64,000 bases of DNA from Agarilytica sp033852175 (GTDB taxonomy: Bacteria; Pseudomonadota; Gammaproteobacteria; Pseudomonadales; Cellvibrionaceae). Shown in pieces: positions 35,202-46,200 of the stretch. The notes below the pieces were generated by a model. That model ran no database searches. It was given only the letters and a program-made list of their open reading frames with translations, and was not told the DNA's origin. A program made the translations under genes and the position numbers. Location: positions 12,435-76,434 of the forward strand of contig JAWSUY010000011.1 of assembly GCA_033852175.1 (NCBI GenBank). Direction: 5' to 3'. Each line of letters opens with the position of its first letter. The stretch's first letter is position 1.

Positions 35202-37604
35202 TTATAAATTATATTTAACTGTCGCAGTGATTGTTCTCGGGTTGCCATAAAACGCAGGGTTGTTGTCAAACCCAAATTGATAACCTCCAGTGATATATTC
35301 TTTATCACCTAAGTTAAGCGCGTGTAAGCCGGCTTGCCAATGGTCGCTGTCAGAAGACCAAACAACGTTAGCATTAAACAATGTGTACCCTGCTTGGGTT
35401 TGCATTGCAGTGTTAACGTTTGTAGGAGCATTTTCTCTCTGATAAACCGTACTGCGATAGTTTGCAGAGCTAGAGAGTGTTAACTCGCCCGGTCCAACAG
35501 GAATAGAGTACGTTAGACCTAGTGAAAGCGTCATGTCAGGAGTATTTTGGAATACTTTGTCATCTGCATTATTAACTAATTGAAATTCACCAGTTCCTAC
35601 TTCTGTTTTAACTGGAGAACCATCCGAAACGAGAGTAGCGTCTACCATTTCTGTAATTTCTTCGGACTCCAAGAACTCGTCATAGTCAGCATTAATTAAT
35701 CCTATCGCAAACTTAGCCGTAAAGTTATCAGTGAATTTTAATACTGAATCAAGTTCCGCGCCTTGAATAGTTCCTTCTCCAGCATTTGTCGTTGTACCTA
35801 CGAAGCCGTCAAATTCACCATCACCATCTTCATCAACAAGAATTGATCCCAAAATTTGAACGTTTTTATATTTGCTAGAGAATAGCGCTAAGTTCGTAGT
35901 GATGCGACCATCTAAGAAGCTTGCTTTAGCGCCAAGTTCAAAAGCATCAACAGTTTCTGGTTTGAAGCCTTCACGGGTTTGCTCTCTACGGTAATCACCT
36001 CGAGGATCAAAACCGCCGCCTTTAAAGCCTTCGCTATAGCCAGCATATAGATGAATGCTATCGTCTGGAGTCCAGCTTACGCTTATGCGAGGGGTAAATT
36101 TGGTATCTGTTCGGCCTTTGTTGAACTGAGGATAAACTTGCTCTCCATCCACAGCTACCGCTGCATTTAGTGCTGTGTTGTCACCGATTCCGCCAAATTG
36201 AGGAGAGATTAGTTCGCCATTGCTGTTTCGAGAGTAGCGTTGAGAAAAAATTTCTACGTCTCTTTTGTCTTCTGTGTATCGACCACCAAGTGATAGTGCG
36301 ACAGTGTCAGTGAGATCAACACTAAAGTCGGTAAATATAGCCCAAGTTTTTGTATCTACGTCACCTGTTGTGTATTGCGTGCGGCCATTATTTGGAATTC
36401 TTGGTAAGCTGAGGTCAGCTGGTTGAGGTGCCTCAAAGCCATCTGCGAACCCAGCAAATAGAACATCAAAAGCGTTATACGCATTGGCGTCTAAATAGTA
36501 TGCGCCAACTAAGCCTTGTACTCGCTCACCTTCAAATACGAGCTGAAATTCTTGGCTGAATTGCTCGTTTTCGTATATGACCGGAACGTCAAAATATTGA
36601 GTGGGGCCGGAATCAAAATCGATTGGTGATTCTGTTCTGTCTTCGCGAGATGCCGTGATTGATTTAAAGGTTAAATCGTCGCTAACACTCCATTCAACTA
36701 ATAGTGCTCCGCCGCTTGCAGAAACATCGTTCTCGTCAATCGGATGTCCTGTTTTTTCAGAGCCTGCGTTTGTGTCGTAAATATCAATGTCAGGTCTGGT
36801 TAGTAGAGGGTAACCGGCTCTAGGAGCTGAATCATCTTGAGTCGAATCCGCAGATAAACGAATGAATATATTATCTGTTGGGGTGTATTCTAGGCTTGCA
36901 CGAACAGCTAGCACTTCTTTGTTGTAGTGCTCACCACCAGTGAATAAGTTTTCACCGAAACCGTCACGATTAAATGACGCGATGCCAGCGCCAATTTTTA
37001 AGGTGTCGTTAGCTAAAGGTATGCTACCTGATATGAGTAAATCGCGTTGGTTGTATGTACCAAGAGCGCCTTTAACACTTAATTCTGCTTCGTCGCCCAA
37101 ACGTTTGGTTACGTATTTGATCGCACCACCGATAGTGTTTCGACCGTATAGAGTTCCTTGAGGTCCTCGTAATATTTCAATACGTTCTACGTCGTATACG
37201 TCAAGAACAGCGCCTTGAGGACGGTTTAGGTATACGTCATCCATATAAATTCCAACACCAGCTTCAAATCCTGCAACAGGATCTTGTTGGCCTACACCAC
37301 GAATAAAAGCAGTGATGGTGGTGTTTGTACCACGAGATACTTTCAGGGTCGTATTGGGAACAGATTCAGCGACTTGAACGATATCTTGAATACCTTCCTG
37401 ATCTAGCTCTGCTCCAGAAAATGACGAAAGCGCAATTGGAACTTCTTGCAAAGTCTCATCACGGCGACGAGCCGATACTACAAGTACTTCTTCAACTTCG
37501 CGAGCTTCATCTTGCGCGAACGCAATCTGAGGCGCAACGAACGTACCGCTCATAAGAGCGATAGCCGCGGCCAGCGGGTTTAAATATAGTTTTGTTTTTT
37601 TCAT
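35202..37604 (-). CDS. TonB-dependent outer-membrane receptor
   Basis: The start is ATG 37604, preceded by AGGTG; three codons upstream an alternative start adds MCI. The 800-residue protein has a signal peptide (cleavage after AFAQ, about residue 30), a TonB-box-like EEVLVVSARR, a plug domain (IFIRG-like TAFIRGVGQQDP, ERIEILRGPQGTLYGRNTIGGAI) and a long barrel ending in VKYNL. The plug sequence is of the broad marine TonB receptor class that includes vitamin, lipid and polysaccharide-fragment receptors; the ligand cannot be told. No substrate-degrading genes flank it. Upstream there are two AT-rich palindromes (37881 and 38066). Confidence 0.95.
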   Translation of the reverse strand: MKKTKLYLNPLAAAIALMSGTFVAPQIAFAQDEAREVEEVLVVSARRRDETLQEVPIALSSFSGAELDQEGIQDIVQVAESVPNTTLKVSRGTNTTITAFIRGVGQQDPVAGFEAGVGIYMDDVYLNRPQGAVLDVYDVERIEILRGPQGTLYGRNTIGGAIKYVTKRLGDEAELSVKGALGTYNQRDLLISGSIPLANDTLKIGAGIASFNRDGFGENLFTGGEHYNKEVLAVRASLEYTPTDNIFIRLSADSTQDDSAPRAGYPLLTRPDIDIYDTNAGSEKTGHPIDENDVSASGGALLVEWSVSDDLTFKSITASREDRTESPIDFDSGPTQYFDVPVIYENEQFSQEFQLVFEGERVQGLVGAYYLDANAYNAFDVLFAGFADGFEAPQPADLSLPRIPNNGRTQYTTGDVDTKTWAIFTDFSVDLTDTVALSLGGRYTEDKRDVEIFSQRYSRNSNGELISPQFGGIGDNTALNAAVAVDGEQVYPQFNKGRTDTKFTPRISVSWTPDDSIHLYAGYSEGFKGGGFDPRGDYRREQTREGFKPETVDAFELGAKASFLDGRITTNLALFSSKYKNVQILGSILVDEDGDGEFDGFVGTTTNAGEGTIQGAELDSVLKFTDNFTAKFAIGLINADYDEFLESEEITEMVDATLVSDGSPVKTEVGTGEFQLVNNADDKVFQNTPDMTLSLGLTYSIPVGPGELTLSSSANYRSTVYQRENAPTNVNTAMQTQAGYTLFNANVVWSSDSDHWQAGLHALNLGDKEYITGGYQFGFDNNPAFYGNPRTITATVKYNL

Positions 37605-37880
37605 GATGCACACCTATATGGTTTTATTATGTTGTCGAAAGAAAACTGTTTCTAGAAAATAGAATGTTCTAGCTAATTAAAAAATTACCTAAAACACAGA
37701 GAGCTGGGTTGTCGGATAATATTGACCCCCAAATTTTGGTGGTGTAGGTGGTTTGTTTTGTGAACAATTCTTTTTATCCCTACCGCTTCAATCTCTATAT
37801 TTTTATTTTTATGTAAAATCCTAATTTTGGCACAAGTAGATTTCTATACGGTTAAAACACTGGCGCAGTAATACCCCTCA

Positions 37881-38085
37881 AAAATAATGAGAAAAAATTA
37901 TTTTCGATTGGAACTTTTTCGGATATAGCTCTTATTTCGGTCGAATTTAATTTGATATCAATAAAATCGATATGTTTTGGCTGTGTTGCCGTGATTATTT
38001 TAAGGCAGGTTTATTGTGGTTTTCGTGATCGCTCACACCTAACACTTCACAATAACCCCCCCTCCAAAATAATTAAAATTATTTT
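37881..38085. promoter_or_regulatory. Two AAAATAAT/ATTATTTT palindromes upstream of the TonB receptor
   Basis: AAAATAAT...ATTATTTT occurs at 37881-37904 (8-nt spacer) and 38066-38085 (4-nt spacer). Each is preceded by a C-run. They lie about 280 and 460 bp upstream of the receptor gene in a 750-bp region that otherwise shows nothing I can support. They might be operators, or chance in AT-rich DNA. Confidence 0.35.
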
Positions 38086-38356
38086 CAGATGAGGGCGTAA
38101 ACTTATATCGGTAAATTCTCGAGGTGAAATTCTGTCAGCATGGAAGCGTACCCTTGCCTAAAAATTTTGAGTAGGTAGACAGGTAGATAGCGCAGAGCAG
38201 ATAGATGTAAGCACTAATCATTCTGATGAAGGAACGCCACCTACAAAGTAGGCGGGTGTTTTACGAAAAATCAGACGAGCCGTTAATTGTGGTCAGCGGG
38301 ATTTTAATGAAAACCAATGGGAGAGGCTTATTGCTTAGGGGAATTCCTCAGGCCGT

Positions 38357-38743
38357 TTAAAATATCCCCTGACAAACCAACATAATAACCCCCATCACAA
38401 AAATATAAGCCGCTTCAATCGCCACAGCAGTATTGCTCTTCTGCGCATACTTCCCATTACTCACAATCAACAATATAACTGTCAACAAAATTAGCACAAT
38501 TGTCAGCAAGGCATTACTAACCGCCATAATGCCAAATAACCAAGCAAGGCCTAGAGTCCCAAGGGCCTGAGTGACCATAGCAAACACAGGAATATCACCA
38601 CAGTTTTCCATATCGACGCCGACACCTTCGGCCCATTTTTTACCGAACATTTTAGGGCTGTACCACAGCCAGCCGAGAAAGAACGAGATAAAAAAACTAA
38701 CGCCGACGCCGATCCAGCTTACATTATCAATGAGTTCATTCAT
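38357..38743 (-). CDS. DUF1761 membrane protein
   Basis: A 128-residue protein with four membrane helices, starting MNELIDNVSWIGVGVSFFIS and carrying FLGWLWYSPKMFGKKWAEGVG, the aromatic/Lys segment typical of DUF1761. The family has no known function. It stands alone between the TonB receptor and the transpeptidase gene, on the same strand as both, with about 140 bp to the latter. Confidence 0.8.
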   Translation of the reverse strand: MNELIDNVSWIGVGVSFFISFFLGWLWYSPKMFGKKWAEGVGVDMENCGDIPVFAMVTQALGTLGLAWLFGIMAVSNALLTIVLILLTVILLIVSNGKYAQKSNTAVAIEAAYIFVMGVIMLVCQGIF

Positions 38744-38885
38744 TACAAGTTCTCTATATGTTGTGGTTTTTTGTTTGGATATTGCCTGTCTAGAAATAGA
38801 GTCCCCGTCAAGACATAGAGTCGTAGCAATAACGAGTTTAAAATATCAGGTTTGCAGTAGGCGGCTATTTCTAGAAGAACACTAA

Positions 38886-39671
38886 TTATTCGCCAAAGGC
38901 ATATCGCCCATTTTTGACCGTTACATTTGGGGGAATCTTATTTTGTTCAAAGTGGAGATAGCCTTCTTGAAGGTTTAACCAGAAGTCATACCAACGATGC
39001 TCTTTATATTGGTCCAGCTTTTCTGGCTCCAGCTTGAAAGGAAAGCTGTGCACACGAAAAAATGGCTGACCAGCCGCTAAGGCTGCATTGGCCAAAGCAT
39101 AGATTTCATCAATAAAAGGGTCCGTCATGGCGTAACAACCAATTGAAACGCAATTGCCATGAACCATAAGGGCGCTGCCGGTTCGTCGGTGGTGGCGATC
39201 GTAGCGGTTGGGGTAGCCCAAATTAAACGAGAGGTGGAATTGGCTCCAGGGGTTTAAGCGGCCAGGGTTAACGAAATAAAAACCTTCGGGACTTTGTTGA
39301 TCGCCTTGTTTTAATTTTGGACCCAAATCACCCGAAAATGAGCAGATTGAATAGGTGTTGAAAAGCGTGAACGTTTTGTCTGTTGATTCGAGCCAAACTT
39401 CCAAAACGCCGGGCTCTTTGAATATACGGATAAATAGCGGGGCTCCATATTCAAGACCTTTTTTCGCTAACGAACTTTGCAGCGAGGCTTCGACTCGAAG
39501 AATAGCATTTTGGGATCGGCTGCTAGAGGGGAGTTCTACTGCGGAAATGTGTACTGATAACAGTCCAAGCGCTAAGAGGCTCAGTGTTTGCTTATATAGC
39601 TTACAGAATACATAACGTGCGGCCTGACTAAGCGGTTTTGCAGTGCAAAAAACAAAATCTAGCAGAGTCAA
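38886..39671 (-). CDS. YafK-like L,D-transpeptidase (YkuD domain)
   Basis: A 261-residue exported protein; the TTG start at 39671 is supported by AAGGTG upstream. A hydrophobic signal (QTLSLLALGLLSVHI) is followed by a YkuD domain: SPEGFYFVNPGRLNPWSQF, GYPNRYDRHHRRTG and the catalytic HGNCVSIGC with Cys at its end. This is the YafK branch, whose E. coli member cleaves the bond between Braun lipoprotein and peptidoglycan. It is the last gene of the minus-strand cytochrome cluster, 25 bp after the double-FHA gene. Opening or loosening the wall for large cytochrome complexes would be a fitting but unproven role. Confidence 0.87.
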   Translation of the reverse strand: MTLLDFVFCTAKPLSQAARYVFCKLYKQTLSLLALGLLSVHISAVELPSSSRSQNAILRVEASLQSSLAKKGLEYGAPLFIRIFKEPGVLEVWLESTDKTFTLFNTYSICSFSGDLGPKLKQGDQQSPEGFYFVNPGRLNPWSQFHLSFNLGYPNRYDRHHRRTGSALMVHGNCVSIGCYAMTDPFIDEIYALANAALAAGQPFFRVHSFPFKLEPEKLDQYKEHRWYDFWLNLQEGYLHFEQNKIPPNVTVKNGRYAFGE

Positions 39672-39696
39672 AGCTGCACACCTTAAAATAACGGCT

Positions 39697-40632
39697 TCAC
39701 ATCATAAAATAATAAGCAGCACCCAATACCGCAAGCGTTAAGACAAACGCACCGCCAGTAATCAAAATACTATTATTTTTCTCGTCATCACCACTTACCT
39801 GCGTGACTTTTGTTTCCGTCGTATTACCCGTCCTAAACTTAAACTGAATTTCGCCCAGTCGAATATTATCGTCGTTGGCGAGGTAGGAACTGAGTGTTTT
39901 ATTGCCATTAATAAAAGAACCGTTCGTCGACATTAAATCGACCAGCTGCCAACGTGCGCCTTCGTTAATAATTTGTGCATGGTTAGCCGACATGCTGGGG
40001 TCATCGATGGTTACATCGCAGTCAGGGTTTTTACCAATTTCCCACTTGTTCGAGTCTTTGGTCGCATTAAAACGAAAGATCGTACCGCTTTGCCCGCCCG
40101 TCATACACACGAGGCAGGGCTTATCGCCAGAATTTTTGAGCGCGTTATCGAGCTGCGTATTCACGTCCAGTAAATCAGCGGGAAGATCCTTCACCGAAAT
40201 CGCGCGGGTCATATCGTCAGACTGTTCGTCGCCAACGGCCCACCAACCTTCAGGTAATTGGGCAACCATGGTCTTGGATTCGAGCTCTTCCTCTATGATT
40301 TCCCCGTCTGCAGGTTTGGGTGGCTCGGGTAAAACCACTTTATAGCGAACTTCTTCAAATGCGAGTGTATCGCCATTATTGAGAGGAGTCGGGGAGCTGA
40401 TTTTTTGGTTATTTACAAAAGTACCATTCGTTGATCCGAGATCTTCAACGACTAGTATTTTGTCCTTAAGAGTCAACTTAGCGTGTTGGCGTGACAGGCG
40501 GCCGTTATCAATGGCCAGGTCACAGGTGGCACTTCTGCCCACAATGGTTTCAGCACCCAATTCAATTTCCTTTCCCTCGTCAAAGGAAAGTAAGCTAACT
40601 CGGGACATGGCTGTTACGTCGTCATCACTCAT
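39697..40632 (-). CDS. Tail-anchored protein with two FHA domains
   Basis: A 311-residue protein with two phosphothreonine-binding FHA domains, at about 20-100 (GRSATCDLAIDNGRLSRQHA, STNGTFVN) and 175-265 (GKNPDCDVTIDDPSMSANHA, STNGSFING), and a single C-terminal membrane helix (about 288-310). Both domains face the cytoplasm in this topology. The key Arg of the first domain (GRS) is present; the second has GKN instead, so its binding may differ. It lies 111 bp after the PP2C gene, suggesting a phospho-signalling module attached to the cytochrome cluster. Confidence 0.92.
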   Translation of the reverse strand: MSDDDVTAMSRVSLLSFDEGKEIELGAETIVGRSATCDLAIDNGRLSRQHAKLTLKDKILVVEDLGSTNGTFVNNQKISSPTPLNNGDTLAFEEVRYKVVLPEPPKPADGEIIEEELESKTMVAQLPEGWWAVGDEQSDDMTRAISVKDLPADLLDVNTQLDNALKNSGDKPCLVCMTGGQSGTIFRFNATKDSNKWEIGKNPDCDVTIDDPSMSANHAQIINEGARWQLVDLMSTNGSFINGNKTLSSYLANDDNIRLGEIQFKFRTGNTTETKVTQVSGDDEKNNSILITGGAFVLTLAVLGAAYYFMM

Positions 40633-40743
40633 ATTAATTTCAAAACTCTTTTATTTTGGTTCGCCAATGTCGACTTGGCTTATGTGTAACGGTCTGCGCA
40701 TTCAACAAATGGCTGAATATGCGCTATTAAATGATAACTTGCA

Positions 40744-41598
40744 CTAGGAGCGCAACATCAAAAAAACAAAGAAGCTCAAGGCCGCCAAACTTATGCCTGC
40801 GACCGCTGGCGCCCATAGTCGCCATGCGGCGCCAATTTTCTTTAATTTAACCTTTAAAATGAGCCAGACATACCGCTGTTGTCGCATGCTGGGCTCAATA
40901 TCGACGACGATAACACTGATATTGTCTTTGCCACCGTTGGCCAAAGCCGCGTCGATGATGGCCTGCGTGACCGACTCGCTATCGTCTTTACTGCTGAGCA
41001 GTGATTCGATGAACTCTTTCTTCAGCTCACCGTAAACCCCATCACTGCAGAGCAAAAAACGATCGCCTCGTTTAATTTTCCCCGATGCGCTATCAACGCT
41101 TGGGGTACGCAACCCGATACCCTGTGTCAATCGTGCCTGTTTCGGGTCGTTGGCCGCTTGTTCTCGGCTTAAGCCTTTATCGACCAGCCACTCAAGATAC
41201 GAGTGATCACGGCTCAGCTGTACGAGATTATTATCGCGCAAACAGTAAGCGCGACTGTCGCCCACCCAAAAGACTTCATAGTGGTTATTGTTCACCGTGA
41301 GCGCGACAACCGTAGAAGCCATACCTTTAGTGCTCATATCGGCTTCAGTGCGCTGAGTCACGGCGTCATGAGCTTGCCCAATGGCCTTACTGACGCTAGC
41401 ACCGCGTTTAACCGACTCGGATATGGTATCGACACTGATCGCACTGGCGACTTCCCCACAGGCGTATCCGCCCATGCCATCGGCAACGATCCAAAGCCCA
41501 ACGTCCAGCCCACCAAAAATAGCGTCTTCATTGTGCTTTCGAACACGACCTTTATCGGTTTTGGCGCTAAAGGCTATTTCAGGAGGTTTTTTACTCAT
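40744..41598 (-). CDS. Membrane-anchored PP2C-type Ser/Thr phosphatase
   Basis: A 284-residue phosphatase of the Stp/PrpC type. Metal-binding motifs are present: EDAIFGG near residue 25, ADGMGGYACGE (about 38-48), DHS, LCSDGVYGEL and GGKDNISVIVVDI. The last 25 residues form a membrane helix, so the catalytic domain is held at the inner face of the membrane. It should remove phosphate from Ser/Thr of proteins recognised by the neighbouring FHA domains. The start overlaps the stop of the c554-like gene (ATGA), indicating translational coupling. No kinase gene is in the cluster; the nearest is at 3.0 kb. Confidence 0.93.
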   Translation of the reverse strand: MSKKPPEIAFSAKTDKGRVRKHNEDAIFGGLDVGLWIVADGMGGYACGEVASAISVDTISESVKRGASVSKAIGQAHDAVTQRTEADMSTKGMASTVVALTVNNNHYEVFWVGDSRAYCLRDNNLVQLSRDHSYLEWLVDKGLSREQAANDPKQARLTQGIGLRTPSVDSASGKIKRGDRFLLCSDGVYGELKKEFIESLLSSKDDSESVTQAIIDAALANGGKDNISVIVVDIEPSMRQQRYVWLILKVKLKKIGAAWRLWAPAVAGISLAALSFFVFLMLRS

Positions 41599-42902
41599 TC
41601 AAAACCACTCTTAACGGAACGGGCGACAGACTTAAATTTACTCGGTTTGAATGTATCTTCTGATTTTAAAATAGCATATAGCTGGTCAAGTCGATTTTGG
41701 TGCTGATCGAACTGCTTAAGGTTAATGGTAAAACCTTCGATCGTGTAAAACGCCTGTTCGGCCACAATATAGTCGCGGTACTCGCCTTTCGCGGCTTGAG
41801 AAAGCAGGCGCGTTCTTAATTTTACCATTTGTGCATTACTGTAGGTATTGGCGCGAAGTTTGGTTTCCAGGGCATTAATGGTTAGGCTAATCTCAGTCAG
41901 CGCAGCGGCAAGCTCAGCATGATTCTTTTGCGATGCTTGGTTAAGCGTTTTAATCCCGGCCGACAAGGTCGTTTGCATCTTGGGATACACCACGGAAGTA
42001 AACTCTCGCAGCATGATGAGATTAACCAAATTCAATCGCACAGAGCCCGGATCGACTTTCCCAGTACTCGGAGTCGCGTACCAACGTTTTTCAGACATGG
42101 CGTGATGGCAAGAATGGCAATCGTAAAATACGAGTTCAGGGAACATCGAATGGTCTTTGACAAGGTAAGTCTTCATGAGCTCAACACTGGCTTTCGCAGA
42201 TGCGAGTTGACCAACAGCCCACATAGTAAAGCCGCTAAATTCGCCTTTACGCTCTATATAGTCTTTATCAATTTTGTAATGAGCAGGTTGGTTAGCCGTA
42301 AAACTTTCCATTTCAAAAACAAGCCGGGGGTGACCTGCGCCCATAATTTCATGAGTGACGAGTTTTTTGTCGGTTCCTAAATGGCAAGAGAGGCATAGCT
42401 TAGCTCGAGCAAAACCATCTTCCGTGGGGTATATTTTGTTTTTAAGGTTGGCTTCGTGGGTAACGCCTTCTTCCGTATGGCTTTCTAGCCAGAGTTCTGA
42501 TCCGCCGTGACAAGCCTCACAACCGACGCCGTCGTCGATACGGAATTCTTCACCGCGTTTTTCTTGCGGTACATTGTCAGCATGGCAGTCTAAGCAAATT
42601 GCTGATTTGTGTGCTGGCGCCGGTAAGCCCATATTGGTCGCTATACGTCGTGACTCTGCGTTGAGCAGAGTTTTGTAAGCGTTTGCATGACGGTCTTCTG
42701 TAATCCAAATTTTATATTCATTCAGCATCACATTATTTGTTGGGTCTGCTGTTGCTTTGCCGTGGCAAACGCTGCTAGAACACGTGGCTACGCCAAGGTG
42801 TTCTTCTTCATCGTATTGCGGCAGTGCGTGTACAGCCCCCGCCAATAATAAATTGAAGGCGGATGCGATAAACGCAGTGTGTTTCGTTGACCAAACCATC
42901 AT
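41595..42902 (-). CDS. Multiheme cytochrome c, c554-like
   Basis: A 435-residue exported protein (signal peptide ending VHA, about residue 26). Haem-binding motifs: CSSSVCH (about 41-47, a C-x4-CH form), CLDCH (103), CEACH (128), CLSCH (170) and CHSCH (262), that is four normal sites plus one wide one. The layout with MGAGHPRLVFEM resembles the cytochrome c554 family. The C-terminal 150 residues are a helical, haem-free extension. It is periplasmic and lies 345 bp after the decaheme-propeller gene and overlaps the PP2C gene by 4 bp. Confidence 0.9.
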   Translation of the reverse strand: MMVWSTKHTAFIASAFNLLLAGAVHALPQYDEEEHLGVATCSSSVCHGKATADPTNNVMLNEYKIWITEDRHANAYKTLLNAESRRIATNMGLPAPAHKSAICLDCHADNVPQEKRGEEFRIDDGVGCEACHGGSELWLESHTEEGVTHEANLKNKIYPTEDGFARAKLCLSCHLGTDKKLVTHEIMGAGHPRLVFEMESFTANQPAHYKIDKDYIERKGEFSGFTMWAVGQLASAKASVELMKTYLVKDHSMFPELVFYDCHSCHHAMSEKRWYATPSTGKVDPGSVRLNLVNLIMLREFTSVVYPKMQTTLSAGIKTLNQASQKNHAELAAALTEISLTINALETKLRANTYSNAQMVKLRTRLLSQAAKGEYRDYIVAEQAFYTIEGFTINLKQFDQHQNRLDQLYAILKSEDTFKPSKFKSVARSVKSGFE

Positions 42903-43172
42903 AGGTAAATTCCGGCAATGTTCTTAGTTTTATTCTTGTTAGCGCCCATCTATAAACAGCTGCCTGTTGTGGTGATATTTAAACTGTCATCTTATTACCG
43001 CTCGATAGGGTATTTTGCAATGAGCAAATATCGATATCGAGTAGCGCCAATCTGACGAGTTAACTATCAACTCTTTACGACTCTGTTTATGGTCGGTCAC
43101 TCGTTATTTTCTTGTGTGCGTCTAGTTGTTATGTTTCTAACTTAGTGCTTTTAACTTTTCTGTTTTTAATGC

Positions 43173-43192
43173 AAGGCGCTTTCATGCGCCTT
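43173..43192 (-). terminator. Hairpin downstream of the decaheme-propeller gene
   Basis: AAGGCGC-TTTCAT-GCGCCTT, a 7-bp perfect stem about 55 bp past the stop codon; no T-run follows on the minus strand. It may partly terminate or stabilise the transcript. The rest of the 42903-43247 gap shows nothing else. Confidence 0.4.
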
Positions 43193-43247
43193 TAAGGCGT
43201 TCTAAAAAAACGCCCGTTAAAGAAAGCTCGTTAAAAAAAGCTGAGCC

Positions 43248-46200
43248 CTATGGTTTGTCTTCAACAAACCAAGGCTTACCGTCTTTATCCAAATACATCT
43301 TCTGCATTTCTTGCTGATTCAGTGGCCGCGAACCTTTACGGCCAAATACTGCAATTTGCCCGCCGGTCTCATCCACACCACGATCCCGTTCCAACGGACG
43401 GGACAAACTCAATAGCGCATTACCCGAACGGTATTTAGCAATCAATTTAGGGTTCGGTTCCGGGCTAAAGCCGTAGAATTTAGGTTGTAACTTAGGGGAA
43501 GTCAACTGAACCACTTTTAAACCACCGCTGCCGTCTGCGACATAAGCGAATAAAGACGCATTAGTCGTTGCGACGATTACATCGCGGCTGTCTTCTAATT
43601 GGCCGTCAGCGTTATAGCGTTTGAAAGTCTTCATGGCCTCAGGTCTCGTTATATCGACAATGATTAAACCTTCGCTACCTGCAGCAACATAAGCGTAAGT
43701 ACGCGCGAGGTGTATCTTATAGGCGTTATCAATTTTGATGGTGTTATTAGCAATTACTTCAGGGTTTTTAATGTCCGTCACATCAATAACTTTCAAGCCT
43801 TCACTATCCGTTACAAATAAATACCGGAATTGAAGCGAAGTCGCGCGGGCATCGTTTAATGGGATAGTTGCAATATGTTCGGGGTTTAGAGGCTTGTCCA
43901 AATCAATAATCGCAACGCCAGCGTCTGTTGTTATATAGACAAAGTGGCCGCCAATCGTAATGTGTTTAGCCCCATCTAAAACGCCATTCTTATTCCACGT
44001 TAATGCGCGTTCCAAGAAGTTGTTTCGTGGTTCACCATCCGTAAATGTATTGATGTTTATTAAGATCAGCCCTTCTTTTTTGTCGGTAACAATCGCGTAA
44101 TTATAAATAGGGTGGAAGGGTTGTTCCTGGTTGGTAATGCGCATTAGGTCGCCGGTATTTTTCGCCGGGTTAATGGGTTGGTTAGATGGAAGCGCAATAC
44201 AGCTAGCATTCTTCGTTTTTACATGAGTGTCATGGCCAAGTGGGCTAAACGGAGAGGTGATGATGCGTTGCGATATTCCTTTGTTGGCAATACCGGCAAC
44301 ATCGTAAACCTGAACGCCGTTTTTACCTTCAGCTACGTATAAATACTCGCCGCGTAATTGTAAGCAATTGGCTTTCCCTGCTGAATGCTTGTGGGCGTGT
44401 TTGAGTTTAAGGTCATTTTCTTGATGATCCTTAAACCAATCTGGGTAAGCATATTTATGCAGGTAACTACCGATTACGGCTTGGGGTTCGTCCCACTCCG
44501 TTAATTGCACCGCTGCCACTTCGCCGTCTCCGCCTAACCACGCGTTATAGCCAACAAAGTTAATGAAGTTTGTGCCCTGCATCAGCAATTGCGCCATGAT
44601 CGCATTATTGTCTTTCTCTTTGGATAAGTGGCAATCGCTACAGGTCTTCGTTTCGGTTTTACGTACAGTATGCGGGAAGTGCGGATTAAAGGCTTGCGAA
44701 CTAAACCCACTGGAAGCGATAGGGGCTTGCTGAATGTAAATTTTCTCGCGATTTGAATTCGTTGAGGAAAGCACAAGAGCCGAAGTGGAACGCGTCGGAG
44801 CAATTTTACCGCCTTTGGCTTCACCCCGACGGCCCAACATAAAGGCTTGGTCACGCGCGACTTGTGGGTTATAAGTTGCGTAGTTTCGCGACTCACCGCC
44901 TTCAAAATGGTGACGTTCTGTTTTTGCATTGGCCTCAATCGGCAAGTGACAGCCACCACAAGTCGTGGTCCATGACGTGTGGCAAGAATAACATTCCATT
45001 TCGTCGTTAGAGTGCGCTAAGTCTTGAGGTGCGGCCTTGCCATCCCAGGTTTGCGTTTTTGTATTGTTGCTCATCAATTTAGCGCGCGCGGCTTTGGGGT
45101 TGTATTCCTTATGGCCTTTGGTGACGCTGTCTTTTACTAAACTCAGTTGCCACTCTAATTCGGGGTTTAATGAAGAGCGTTGGAAGAGTTTTCCGTTTAC
45201 CCACTCAAAACGTCTGCGGCCATCGGGTGTACGCAATACCGACAAATCGGCTCCACCTTCTAAAGCGGCAGGGCCGGATGTAAATAAGTTGGGGTATTCT
45301 TTTGCTGTACCGTGACAATCTTTACAGTCAACTTCTACAGCCAGGGCGACTTCCCCATAAATATGGCCATTGCCGTGATTGTCTTGCGCAAAGTGACAAT
45401 CGACACAATGCATGCCGACATCGGCATGAATAGATGACATGTGAACGGCTTTGTCGAATTTCTTAGGGTCAGTATCCGAAACAACTTTGCCTTTTGCGTC
45501 TAGCAAATTACCTTTGCGGTCCCGTTTAAAGATCGCCCGAAAATTCCAGCCATGGCTGTGGTAGTCCGCAAACTGAGTGTCCTGCATTTTATCGTTGTTA
45601 TCCCACACCGATTTTAGAAATTTAACATCAGCCCACTTGCCTCTTGGCGATGCACCTTCTGGGTTTCGGTCCAGTACTTTTCGTGTTTTTTCGTGAGATG
45701 GGTATTGTTGTTTCTCTGGCCACATTTGCGGTGCGTCCGATTCATAATCCCACATGGTGTAGCCCAAGAATGTATTCATAAACATGTTGGGTTGGTGCAT
45801 ATGGCAGATCATGCACTGGCTGGTGGGAATTGCGCGGGTAAAGGCATGTTTCAGTGGGTGCCCACTTTCTTCTTTATCGATGGTGGGGTCTTTCGTAATT
45901 GACTGCCCGTCATGGCCGTGTTTCGCATAAGGGCCGGAATGTTTAGGGTCTCGGTCGTTGGCGTAAACCACATGGCAAGATGCACAGCCGGAATGGCGAT
46001 AGTCGCCAGGTTGGTCATTAGTACCCGCAAACCACGTAAAGGGGTCGTTTAAGCGCGTCTTGGTGATATTAATTAGCGGTACTGAAATTCGGCCACCTGT
46101 GCCTGGCCCACGGTTAGATTGACGGAAGTCCGGTCGCCCTGGTTCTTCTAAGCGTTGAATTTGACCGAGGTTGCCGGGGATTCCTGTTTCTGGGAATAAG

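Noticed and set aside
41203..41706. 167-codon plus-strand frame across the PP2C and c554-like genes
   Set aside because: Antisense to two well-supported genes and without family match.
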